Shown: piece after piece, positions 25,172 to 33,557 of the stretch
Numbering within the stretch: the stretch's first letter is position 1
Layout: each line of letters begins with the position of its first letter
Assembly: GCA_034505955.1 (NCBI GenBank)
Contig: JAPDQK010000001.1
Coordinates: 62,001 to 126,000, forward strand
Direction of reading: 5' to 3'
Length of the DNA: 64,000 nt
DNA from: Zhuqueibacter pondensis
GTDB lineage: Bacteria; Zhuqueibacterota; Zhuqueibacteria; Zhuqueibacterales; Zhuqueibacteraceae
Notes under the pieces: model-generated
Database searches by the model: none
What the model saw: only the letters and a program-made list of their open reading frames with translations
Told to the model about the DNA's origin: nothing
Position numbers and translations under genes: made by a program

Positions 25172-28100
25172 ATGAGACAATTGAAGAGGGTGATAGTCCC
25201 AATTCTGTTGTTGACAATGGTTCTGGCGGGCCGGCTTTGGGCGGGTACAACGGGAAAGATTGCCGGCACAGTAGTCGATAAAGCGACCGGCGAATCTTTG
25301 CCCGGGGCCAATATCGTGGTTGTTGGAACCACATTAGGTGCGGCAACAGATCTAAATGGTCGTTATACCATTTTGGAAGTTCCGCCAGGAATTTACAATA
25401 TCCAAGTCTCTTTCATTGGATATAGAAAAATCATAATCAGTGATGTGCGGGTATACATTGATCAGACGGCACGGATAGACATTGCGCTCGAAGAGGAGGC
25501 GATCCAACTCGGCGAATCGGTGATCATCGCCGAAAGACCACTTATCAAGCCGGATGTGGCAACCAGTGTCGTTGCGGTATCTGATAAGGAGGTCAATGAA
25601 CTGCCCGTTGCAAACGTGGTGAATGCCATTGGCCTGCAGGCCGGGATCAGCGGAGGGTTGAGCACTCAACTCAATTGGGCCGCCGGGCCGTCTTTCCTCT
25701 CCGGCTATAGCCGCGGCAAGGTCAGTGTTCAAGGAGATCTCAGTATCCGCGGCGGCGGCGGCGACAATATCCTTTTTATGCTGGATGGCGTGACGCTGAG
25801 AGATCCCCGCAACAATGAACCCATCACCAAAGTCGCATTGAGTGCCGTAAAGGAAATCTCCGTGGAGCGCGGCGGGTTCAACGCGGAATACGGGCAAGTT
25901 CGATCCGGTATTGTCAATGTTGTCACCAAGGAGGGGAGCAAGCGGGGTTATTTTGGAAGCATTCAGACCCGCATTAATCCACCCGCGCCGAAATACTGGA
26001 GGGGTGAGGGCATTCTGGATGTTCAAGATCCCATGTCTTATGCGCTGCGGCCCTTTTTCGACCCTGCCGTGTGCTGGACCGGCACAGGCAATGGCGCGTG
26101 GGACACATACACCCGGCGCCAATATCCCGAGTTCATTGGCTGGAATGAAGTCTCCAGAATTCTGAATTCGGACAACGATCCGACCAACGATTTGACTCCC
26201 TTGGGCGCGCAACGGGTGTTCATGTATGAAACCAGAAAAAAACAGATCAATAACCAGGCGGATTATGAAATTGACGCCGGGTTAGGCGGGCCGGTCCCGT
26301 TGATCAGCGACAAGCTCGGAAACCTGCGGTTTTTTAGTTCCTATCGCAGCAATCGCGAGATGTTGCTATTCCCTCTGACACGACCGGATTATAAAGACTA
26401 CGATTGGACCCTGCGGCTGACCTCCGATCTCACCTCTACGATGAAACTGCGGATATCCGGTCTGATGGGAAAACAATATACCATAAGACACAATTGGGAT
26501 GACACCGGTATCTATTTTTATCCGCGCCGGCCAAGCGAGATTGCCAGCGTTGCGAGCGGAATCTACGCGCCCTCCGATTTGATTGGATTGTTTTCCGATT
26601 TTAATTTCTGCCTTTCTGATATTGGCCACCGCTCCGTGGCCGCCAAGCTGACCCACACCATCAGTCCGCACACCTTCTACGAAGTGTCTGTGGAGCACTT
26701 TCGGCGCGATTACAATACGCGGCCCTCGGCATTACGGGATACGACGAAGAAGTATGAAATTATTCCTGGTTTTTTCGAGGATTCCAATCCGTTCGGGTAT
26801 TGGCCGTATGATGCCAAAGGCGTGCTCGTGACCGGAGGCCAACATGTCGCCAAAGCCCGCGATTTTACCGTGGTCAGTTCCACCACCTTCAAAGCCGATT
26901 TCACCAGCCAGGTCAATTTTCAGAACTTAGTCAAAGCCGGAATCGAGTTTGACTATAACGATCTGGACTTCGACTACGGCACCATCAAATCGGCGACCGC
27001 GGGCAAGACATACTCGAGTCGGGTACAGATGCGGGTTTTCCCGATTCGCGCGGCTGCCTATATTCAGGACAAACTGGAAACCAAAGGATTCACCATGAAT
27101 GCCGGGTTGCGCCTGGATTACAGCGATTCGAAAGCCGATTGGTGGGATGTCGATGCGTTCAACTTCCTGTTTTTCTCTTCCAAGTATAATGATACGAGAG
27201 TATTCCCGAAACAGGCTTCCAAACCACAATGGCAGTTGAGCCCGCGGCTGGGCATCGCTCATCCCATTACCGAGAATTCCAAGCTGTTCTTCAATTACGG
27301 CCATTTCAAGCAGGTGCCCCAATACGAAAGTCTTTTCCGCGTTCAGCGGAACGAAGAGCGCGCGGTGACGAGCTACGGGGATCCCAATCTCATTCTCGCC
27401 AAAACCATCTCCTATGAGTTGGGTTATGATCACCTCCTCTTCAACGATCTGCTGCTGGTGCAACTGGCTGCCTTTTACAACGATATTTCGGACCAGCAGG
27501 ATTTTACCAGATATATCTCCGACATCGCAGGGTTTAATTATACCAAAGCCACCAGCAACAATTACGAGGATATCCGTGGATTTGAACTGACCCTGCGCAA
27601 GACTTCCGGGCGCTGGTGGTCCGGCTTTGCCAATTACACCTATCAGGTGAACAACAGCGGACATTTCGGCAGCTCACGGCGCTTTGACGATCCTTCCCTG
27701 CAAAAAAAGTGGGATGAAGCCACCGTCAATCTTTATCAAGACCGTCCGATTCCCCGGCCCAATGCCAGAGCCAATATCAGCCTGTATACGCCCAAGGATT
27801 TTGGCCCCTCCTTATGGGGACAGAAAGTGGCCGGCGGATTTTTGTTGAACGTTCTGCTGGATTGGCAAGCCGGCTACTGGACCACTTGGAATCCCAACAA
27901 CCTTCCCTCGGTGGCGTACAACGTGAAGTCCCGGGATTTCTTCAACACCATTTTGCGCTTGTCCAAGACCATGGATTTCAAAAAATTCAAAATCGAATTA
28001 TTCATGGACATGAACAATGCGTTGAACACGCTCCGGCTGTGGAACACCAATGATCAAGCTTATATGGAATCCCTCCACCTTCCCAAGAGCAAAGCGTACA

Positions 28101-28423
28101 ACAATATTCCCGGCAATGACAAGGTCGGCGACTATCGCAAACCGGGCGTCGAGTTTCAACCCATGGTCTACCAGCAGAAAGTCCAAGAGACCACGCCACC
28201 GAAAGATTATCGCGCGATATTCTTTGAAGGCTCGACTGGGAGATACTGGCAGGTGGTCAACAGTCCCGAAGGAGATCAGTGGAAGGAAGTAGATCCAGAG
28301 ACAATCAGCAAGATTCTCAAAGACAAGGCCTACATTGACATGCCCAATGCTTCCACCTTCTGGTTTCTGGATCCCCGGAAAATCTATTTGGGCCTGAGGG
28401 TTTCGTTCGACCTGACCGAATGA
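25172..28423 (+). CDS. TonB-dependent outer-membrane receptor, cassette 2
   Basis: ATG 25172 follows AAAGGAGG by 7 bases. The product has 1083 residues with the same order as the receptor at 16956: signal peptide, regulatory-like domain (GKIAGTVVDKATGESLPGAN), plug (LSIRGGGGDNILFMLDGV, FNAEYGQVRSGIVNVVTKEG) and barrel ending RVSFDLTE. Paralogy is clear throughout, for example NSKLFFNYGHFKQ.P.YE and AYNNIPG.DK.GDYRK in both. This copy has an extra ~30-residue segment in the plug (GLSTQLNWAAGPSFLSGYSR). It probably imports a related but different ligand. It is followed by its own FN3 protein, PorV-like protein and IPT/TIG lipoprotein. TonB/ExbBD energy genes are not in the window. Confidence 0.93.
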   Translation: MRQLKRVIVPILLLTMVLAGRLWAGTTGKIAGTVVDKATGESLPGANIVVVGTTLGAATDLNGRYTILEVPPGIYNIQVSFIGYRKIIISDVRVYIDQTARIDIALEEEAIQLGESVIIAERPLIKPDVATSVVAVSDKEVNELPVANVVNAIGLQAGISGGLSTQLNWAAGPSFLSGYSRGKVSVQGDLSIRGGGGDNILFMLDGVTLRDPRNNEPITKVALSAVKEISVERGGFNAEYGQVRSGIVNVVTKEGSKRGYFGSIQTRINPPAPKYWRGEGILDVQDPMSYALRPFFDPAVCWTGTGNGAWDTYTRRQYPEFIGWNEVSRILNSDNDPTNDLTPLGAQRVFMYETRKKQINNQADYEIDAGLGGPVPLISDKLGNLRFFSSYRSNREMLLFPLTRPDYKDYDWTLRLTSDLTSTMKLRISGLMGKQYTIRHNWDDTGIYFYPRRPSEIASVASGIYAPSDLIGLFSDFNFCLSDIGHRSVAAKLTHTISPHTFYEVSVEHFRRDYNTRPSALRDTTKKYEIIPGFFEDSNPFGYWPYDAKGVLVTGGQHVAKARDFTVVSSTTFKADFTSQVNFQNLVKAGIEFDYNDLDFDYGTIKSATAGKTYSSRVQMRVFPIRAAAYIQDKLETKGFTMNAGLRLDYSDSKADWWDVDAFNFLFFSSKYNDTRVFPKQASKPQWQLSPRLGIAHPITENSKLFFNYGHFKQVPQYESLFRVQRNEERAVTSYGDPNLILAKTISYELGYDHLLFNDLLLVQLAAFYNDISDQQDFTRYISDIAGFNYTKATSNNYEDIRGFELTLRKTSGRWWSGFANYTYQVNNSGHFGSSRRFDDPSLQKKWDEATVNLYQDRPIPRPNARANISLYTPKDFGPSLWGQKVAGGFLLNVLLDWQAGYWTTWNPNNLPSVAYNVKSRDFFNTILRLSKTMDFKKFKIELFMDMNNALNTLRLWNTNDQAYMESLHLPKSKAYNNIPGNDKVGDYRKPGVEFQPMVYQQKVQETTPPKDYRAIFFEGSTGRYWQVVNSPEGDQWKEVDPETISKILKDKAYIDMPNASTFWFLDPRKIYLGLRVSFDLTE

Positions 28424-28437
28424 TGAAAATGATGTTC

Positions 28438-28540
28438 GTAGTGATGCCTTCTCCGCCCCGCATTCATACAAATCTAAGGAAGCGGAGCGAGGCAGGCATT
28501 TGTGGCCTGTTGAGAGCACGACGCCTAAAGGCGTAACTAC
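28438..28540. repeat. About 105-bp intergenic repeat, copy 1
   Basis: The ends are inverted (GTAGTGATGCCTT and AAAGGCGTAACTAC), and an internal palindrome is built from CTCCGCCCCGCAT and GCGGAGCGAGGCAGGC. A second copy with the same layout lies at 51039-51143 after the second CotH gene. This copy lies between the receptor and FN3 genes of cassette 2, where cassette 1 has only a 37-base gap, so it probably inserted after the duplication. It is MITE-like in form; no target duplication was verified. Confidence 0.8.
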
Positions 28541-28579
28541 AAAAGTTGTTTTCAGAGGAATATTAAACCGAGGTCTCTC

Positions 28580-30733
28580 ATGATGAAACGAAAAATGAAG
28601 ATGCGAAATCGGCTTTTGCTGTTGACCATAGGCCTTTGGGTCGTGAGCAGTGTTGTCACCGTTGATGCCCAGGAAATCAAATGGCTCCGTGTCGGTGAAT
28701 TGCAGTCGCCGATCAATGAAATCGGCGCCGAATATGAAAATGAATTTCCACAAGGTAATACCAACTATTTCTCCTGGCCCGCGCAATACGGCATTGATCA
28801 AAACACGACCCGGATGAAGGCCGTGTGGATTGGCTGTAAAGATTTTTACGATCCGGTCGAAAAAAAGCTGAAAAGCGTCAAGGTCATCGGTTCGGGCCCC
28901 CGCAATGCCCCAGACCGCACCAACCAAATCTTTGAAAAAGAAATCAAGCTGATCGGAAGGTACTATCATCCCACGGTGGTCGTTGATGAGCAGCGTGCCT
29001 CTGCTCTCGACATCTACGACGTGCTGGATGATGTGGATGAAAATCTCGAAGCCGATCGGATGGTTTTGGTGAAGTTCAATACTTCCATCGGCATTTCGGT
29101 TACGAAAAAGGTTATGGCGTTTGCCCAGCCGATTCACGGCAATTATTTCATCAACGACTACATCTTCAAAAATACCGGCATCTATGACCGGGCGGGAAAT
29201 GTCCATCAACAAACATTGAAAGAAGTTTGGTTTTATTTTTACTATCGGTACGCCTTTGCCGGCGTGAGCTCCTCGGGGTATGGTTCCACCTGGGGAGCCT
29301 TTGGTTCCACCTGGGGAGCGAGTACACTCAACCATGCATTTGGCGAGAATCCGGCAGCTCCTGAGTTTAAGGATCCGACTTCCCCGTTTTTTCAAATGCG
29401 GGGCTTCTACTCTTATTATGGTCCACACCGCGAAAGCAATCAAGTGCAACTCTCTTATGAAGAAGATTGGGGATGCCCCAACTACACGGGTGGAGATGGA
29501 GTATTGGGTTCAGCCAAGTATGCGGGGTGTGTAACTTTGCACGCAGACAAGGCTCCTGGCGATCCAGCCGATGATGTCTCTCAGCCAAGAACGACCTGGT
29601 TCATCGGTTCCGACATCAATATCGTACTGGCAAATGTAAGCCAGTACGATGAAGTGTTTATGGCGGACCGGTATGCCGCCATGAGCGAAGGACATCCCTC
29701 CAAGCAGCATGATGAAGTCGTGGGAAATGATTATGCCCTCAATTATACGGATCCAAGACGACAAACCGGCGGCGGCACCAGCCAGGGTCAGGGATTTGGT
29801 CCCTACACGCTGGCGCCCGGCGATAGTGTTCACATTGTTTTTGCCGAAGGAGTAGCCGGGCTCTCGTGGGAAAAGGGTCGCGAGGTTGGTGGCAACTGGA
29901 TCAAATGGCGCAATAACGTCCCGGACAAGCCGCCACTCTTTTTGCCCGACGGATCCCCCGCGCCTGATCACAATGCGTACAAGAAGGCGTGGGTCTTTAC
30001 GGGAAGAGATTCCATTCTGAAAACTTATCGTGCCGCGATGAAGAATTATCAGTCCGGCTACAAGATTCCCCAGCCTCCTCCTCCACCTCAGCAATTCACC
30101 GTCACCTCCGGTGGCGACCGGATTCAACTCAAGTGGGCCGATAACGCCGCGACCGACCCCCACTTTGACGGGTACGTCATTTACCGATCCGAAGGTAATG
30201 TGTTGGGTTGGAGAACAGTCTACGAGAAGATCTTCGAATGCAACAAATCCAATGTCGTTCATAGTTTTGACGATGTCACGGCCAAGCGCGGCTTTGATTA
30301 TTATTATTATATTCAGTCCAAAGACGACGGCACTCAAAACCTCATGGAGCCCGGCAAACCGTTGTACAGCAGCCTGTTCTGGACTGTGACCAGCGTGCCT
30401 GCCACGCTGCAGCGACCGGCCGTCACGACGACGCTCGATTCTGTCCGGGTTGTGCCCAATCCCTATGACATCCGTGCCCGCATTTTTCAATTTGGCGACC
30501 AATCCCAATATGATCGGATCGCCTTCTACGGGCTGCCGCCGGTGTGCAAGCTGAAAATTTACACCGAGCGCGGCGACCTGATCTGGGAAAAGGATCATAC
30601 CCGCGGCACGGGTGATGAGCTTTGGGATTCGATGACTTCCTCAGGGCAGATCATTACCAGCGGGATTTATCTTCTCTACGTTGAAGCGCCTGGAGGCAAA
30701 TCGGTAATTCGCAAGTTCGTTGTCATCAGGTGA
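28580..30733 (+). CDS. T9SS-exported FN3 surface protein, receptor partner, cassette 2
   Basis: Protein of 717 residues, paralogue of the gene at 20221. Signal peptide ends near VDAQ. Shared marks are EIKWLRVGELQSPINEIGAE, FNTSIGISVTKKVMAFAQP, GQGFGPYTLAPGDSVHIVFA, a proline-rich hinge (PPPPPPQQFTVTSGGD, about 498) opening an FN3 domain, and the variant sorting domain RVVPNPYDIRAR … KIYTERGDLIWEKDHTRGTG … SGIYLLYVEAPGG. A 21-base tandem duplication (29282-29322) gives GSTWGAFGSTWGAS, absent from the paralogue. Closely spaced paired FN3 and receptor genes in both cassettes support a physical receptor partnership; this is inference from gene order. No catalytic motif is seen. Confidence 0.8.
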   Translation: MMKRKMKMRNRLLLLTIGLWVVSSVVTVDAQEIKWLRVGELQSPINEIGAEYENEFPQGNTNYFSWPAQYGIDQNTTRMKAVWIGCKDFYDPVEKKLKSVKVIGSGPRNAPDRTNQIFEKEIKLIGRYYHPTVVVDEQRASALDIYDVLDDVDENLEADRMVLVKFNTSIGISVTKKVMAFAQPIHGNYFINDYIFKNTGIYDRAGNVHQQTLKEVWFYFYYRYAFAGVSSSGYGSTWGAFGSTWGASTLNHAFGENPAAPEFKDPTSPFFQMRGFYSYYGPHRESNQVQLSYEEDWGCPNYTGGDGVLGSAKYAGCVTLHADKAPGDPADDVSQPRTTWFIGSDINIVLANVSQYDEVFMADRYAAMSEGHPSKQHDEVVGNDYALNYTDPRRQTGGGTSQGQGFGPYTLAPGDSVHIVFAEGVAGLSWEKGREVGGNWIKWRNNVPDKPPLFLPDGSPAPDHNAYKKAWVFTGRDSILKTYRAAMKNYQSGYKIPQPPPPPQQFTVTSGGDRIQLKWADNAATDPHFDGYVIYRSEGNVLGWRTVYEKIFECNKSNVVHSFDDVTAKRGFDYYYYIQSKDDGTQNLMEPGKPLYSSLFWTVTSVPATLQRPAVTTTLDSVRVVPNPYDIRARIFQFGDQSQYDRIAFYGLPPVCKLKIYTERGDLIWEKDHTRGTGDELWDSMTSSGQIITSGIYLLYVEAPGGKSVIRKFVVIR

Positions 30734-30740
30734 TGGCGCC

Positions 30741-30825
30741 CACCGCACTATGCGGTGCAAAAAGTACATCCCTGCCCATGGCTCTGACAGGGCAGGCACA
30801 GGTGATGTAAAATGCACATCACAGG
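30741..30825. repeat. Cluster of three small hairpins before the PorV-like gene
   Basis: CACCGCA/TGCGGTG (30741-30757), CCTGCCC/GGGCAGG (30771-30796) and GTGATGT/ACATCAC (30802-30822) are three successive short palindromes in the 106-base spacer. The middle one resembles GC-rich palindromes before the GH12 gene (about 10203-10223) and the second IPT/TIG gene (about 31999-32022). They may shape the mRNA between FN3 and PorV genes. Confidence 0.6.
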
Positions 30826-30839
30826 TAAGGAGACAATCG

Positions 30840-31853
30840 ATGAAAAAGTTGATGATTATTTTATTCATTGGGCTGCTCATTGGAGGTCTTTGGTCCGCAG
30901 GCGGGTATGCCCAAGAGCATCAGAAATTGGCCCAGACCGGTTTTCAATTTTTGAGCGTGGTGTCGGACGCACGCGCGGCGGCCATGGCCGAGGCCATGAC
31001 CAGTCTTCAGATCGGCTCCAGCGCCCTGTTTTTCAATCCTGCTGGCATGGCGGACATGACCAACTTTGTCGATGCGACGGCCAGCCTCAACCAATGGATT
31101 GCCGATATCAGACACAGCACTTATAGCCTGGCCCTCAGACCGGCCGGCGGCAGTTTTGGTGTTTTTGGTTTTAGTGTTCAGCATGTGAAATATGGAGAGT
31201 TTTACGGGACACGTGTGAACAAGGCGACGGCTCTGGGCTATGAGGATACCGGCATCTTTGAATTGAGTGCCATCGCCTTTGGTGTCGGATATGCCAAGCA
31301 GTTGACCGATCGTTTTTGTGTGGGCGGCCAGGTGCGGTGGGTGCGCCAGGATTTGGGGGAGAGTGTGATTCCGATGATTAGTGCGACGGATACCAGCAAG
31401 GCGACAGTGACCAACGAGTTGACACCATTGGTGTTTGATTTTGGCACGCAGTTCAAGACCGGGATCAAGAGTTTGGTGTTTGGGATGACGGTGCGGAATT
31501 TTTCCAAGGAGATCAAATACGTGGAGGAAGGCTTTCAGGTGCCGTTGGTGTTCAATCTTGGCATTTCCATGAATGTTATGGATTTGATGGCAGGGCCGTC
31601 CTTGGAGCAATCGCTGTATGTGACTATTGACGCGAGCCACTATCGGGATCATCCGGAGCAGATCAAAGTGGGACTGGACTACCGGTTGATGAAGATGCTA
31701 TCCTTGCGGGCGGGATACGTGTCGAGCAACGACGAGAGCGGACTGTCGTTTGGAATGGGAGTATCCCGATACGGCTTTGGCTTTGATTATGCGTACACGC
31801 CGTTTGGTGTATTCGACAAGGTGCAGCGGTTGACGGCGCGGTTCTCATTGTGA
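30840..31853 (+). CDS. PorV/PorQ-family outer-membrane protein, cassette 2
   Basis: ATG 30840 (AAGGAG about 9 bases upstream) gives 337 residues; the longer frame from 30720 covers the hairpin cluster and is unlikely. Signal peptide ends GGYAQ. The family signature LAQTGFQFLSVVSDARAAAM and SSALFFNPAGMADM is almost that of the copy at 22413. The two proteins align along their whole length, with shared FG(M)(T/S)VRNFSKEIKY and ending RLTARFSL. It is likely an outer-membrane beta-barrel. Its position after the T9SS-exported FN3 gene repeats the order of cassette 1. Confidence 0.88.
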   Translation: MKKLMIILFIGLLIGGLWSAGGYAQEHQKLAQTGFQFLSVVSDARAAAMAEAMTSLQIGSSALFFNPAGMADMTNFVDATASLNQWIADIRHSTYSLALRPAGGSFGVFGFSVQHVKYGEFYGTRVNKATALGYEDTGIFELSAIAFGVGYAKQLTDRFCVGGQVRWVRQDLGESVIPMISATDTSKATVTNELTPLVFDFGTQFKTGIKSLVFGMTVRNFSKEIKYVEEGFQVPLVFNLGISMNVMDLMAGPSLEQSLYVTIDASHYRDHPEQIKVGLDYRLMKMLSLRAGYVSSNDESGLSFGMGVSRYGFGFDYAYTPFGVFDKVQRLTARFSL

Positions 31854-31904
31854 GTTGAACTAACTGGGTCTATAAAAGTTCTTTCAATGCAAAAAAAATG
31901 AAAA

Positions 31905-31968
31905 TTGAGAACGTTTCACGTTACACGTTTTACAAGGTCGTGTAACGTGATACATGTAACGTTCTCAA
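31905..31968. repeat. 64-bp imperfect palindrome before the second IPT/TIG gene
   Basis: TTGAGAACGTTTCACGTTAC on the left is mirrored by GTAACG..GTAACGTTCTCAA on the right, around the centre near CGTTTTACAAGGTCG. The internal ACGTTAC/GTAACGT units repeat. It lies 80 bases upstream of the lipoprotein gene. It can form a long hairpin or bind a dimeric regulator at several half-sites; neither is shown. Confidence 0.7.
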
Positions 31969-32049
31969 GAAGAGAGGTAACCTTTTGGTTGTCCCGCGCC
32001 TGGCCTGCGCAGGGCAGGTTTGCGGGATCCGCGTTAGGAGACAAAGACT

Positions 32050-33273
32050 ATGAAAGCCTATCGCTTTTTAATGATTGCAGCCATCTTCATGGCAACATCG
32101 CTGGCGGTCATGACAGGGTGTGAATACGATGTCGCGCAGCCGCAATGGGAAAAAGATTATCAAGCACCGCCGACACCGAGAATCACTCAAATCGAGCCGG
32201 CCCAGGCGAAGGCAGGGGTGAATACGATTACGATTCGCGGGCAAAATTTCGGCGGAGTGCCAAATACCAATGGCGTTTATTTTGACAATGTGCCTGCGGA
32301 AATTATCGAGAAGTCGGCGACGGCCATCACGGTGCGCCGGCCCAACTTAGTGACCGATGCCTGTACGGTGAAAGTGGTTTCGGACAGCGCCCTTGTCGTT
32401 GCCAAATTCGGCCCGTACAGAATTGATCCCGTCCTGGCGCGATACGGCTCCTTTCTTGACAACGTGCCATTGGGCGCCATCGCTGTTGACAATGCCGAAA
32501 ATCTGTATGTCGTCAATGGCGACACTTCATATCGGATTTCCAAAGTCACCCCAGGCGGTCAGAATGTGCGTTTTGGAAGGGCAACACGAATTCCGACCGA
32601 TGCAAGAATTGCCAACGGCTACTTGGTTTTGCTGAGCAGGAACCGGCAGATCGAAAGGATGGATCTGGCGACCGGAGTGGTGACGCAGTGGGTTCAACTC
32701 GCCTCGGGAAAAAGTGTTGCCTTCGGCGACTTTGATGCTGCCGGATATTTCTACGCCGGCGGCCGGAATACCGATCTGATGATCATCGCGCCGGATCTCA
32801 CCTCCAAGGCCGCGGGAATCTACCCATCCGGCAATGAGATCATGGCTGTGCGCGTGTTCAGTGGCTATGTTTATGTGGCCGTTAGAGTCATCAGAACCTC
32901 TCCTCGCGATACCACAACGGCCATATGGCGTCATTCGATTGGTGCAGGCGGCAATCTGGGCGCCAAGGAATTGGTGCTCGACATGAAAGCGACCGGTCGA
33001 TTCGCCTCCCGCACGATAAGGGCTTTGACCTTTGCTGCAGATGGAACCATGTATATTGCAACCGATTCCCCGGACCCCATTCTGATCTTCGATCCCAAAA
33101 CCAATAATGTGGACTTTTTTTACAAAAATATTCTGCCATCCTATTGCAAACAATTTTATTGGGGTACAGGAAATTATCTTTACCTGATACGCGGGGATAC
33201 GGCTCTCCAGCAGGAGTGGACCGTCTATCGGGTTGATATGGGAACCACCGGCGCGCCCTATTATGGAAGATAA
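32050..33273 (+). CDS. IPT/TIG-domain beta-propeller lipoprotein, cassette 2
   Basis: Protein of 407 residues, paralogue of the gene at 23579. The N-terminus (…LAVMTGCEYD) ends in a probable lipobox, with Met at -3 being slightly unusual. The IPT/TIG domain reads ITQIEPAQAKAGVNTITIRG, QNFGGVPNTNGVYFDNVPAE. Propeller blades follow (IAVDNAENLYVVNGDT, FDAAGYFYAGGRNTD, LTFAADGTMYIATDSPDP). The ending YRVDMGTTGAPYYGR matches LRIDMGKKGAPDYGRK of the first copy. It is predicted to be outer-membrane anchored and to bind ligand or partner subunits next to the receptor. It closes cassette 2; a terminator follows about 90 bases later. Confidence 0.85.
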   Translation: MKAYRFLMIAAIFMATSLAVMTGCEYDVAQPQWEKDYQAPPTPRITQIEPAQAKAGVNTITIRGQNFGGVPNTNGVYFDNVPAEIIEKSATAITVRRPNLVTDACTVKVVSDSALVVAKFGPYRIDPVLARYGSFLDNVPLGAIAVDNAENLYVVNGDTSYRISKVTPGGQNVRFGRATRIPTDARIANGYLVLLSRNRQIERMDLATGVVTQWVQLASGKSVAFGDFDAAGYFYAGGRNTDLMIIAPDLTSKAAGIYPSGNEIMAVRVFSGYVYVAVRVIRTSPRDTTTAIWRHSIGAGGNLGAKELVLDMKATGRFASRTIRALTFAADGTMYIATDSPDPILIFDPKTNNVDFFYKNILPSYCKQFYWGTGNYLYLIRGDTALQQEWTVYRVDMGTTGAPYYGR

Positions 33274-33363
33274 TTGATTTTCAAACGTTCGGATGAATCA
33301 GAAGAAGCACGCGGAGGAGCTGAATGGTTTTTCAGAGAAAGGGACAATTATTCAATGGACATC

Positions 33364-33400
33364 AGGGTCGGTCTTGAGCTTTCGGGGCCGACCCTTTATT
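33364..33400 (+). terminator. Rho-independent terminator after cassette 2
   Basis: AGGGTCGG (33364-33371) pairs with CCGACCCT (33388-33395), followed by TTATTGTT. It stands 91 bases after the IPT/TIG lipoprotein stop and marks the end of the cassette. Confidence 0.7.
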
Positions 33401-33557
33401 GTTCTAAGAATTATTTTGCCACAGAATCAGTTTGCTTTTTCTCCGGGAAAAGTATATCATAAATAAGCAGTCCGCTTACAAACAACTCGAAATCATAAAG
33501 TCAAAATAATTTCAGACAAAATCATTAAATCCGGTGGCACAAAAACTGGAGAAAGTG

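Noticed and set aside
28438..28540. Intergenic element considered as an insertion sequence
   Set aside because: Too short to encode a transposase; kept as a repeat only.
27998..29449. Minus-strand open frame of 483 codons
   Set aside because: Runs across the 3' end of the receptor gene, a repeat and the start of the FN3 gene on the other strand; no family pattern.
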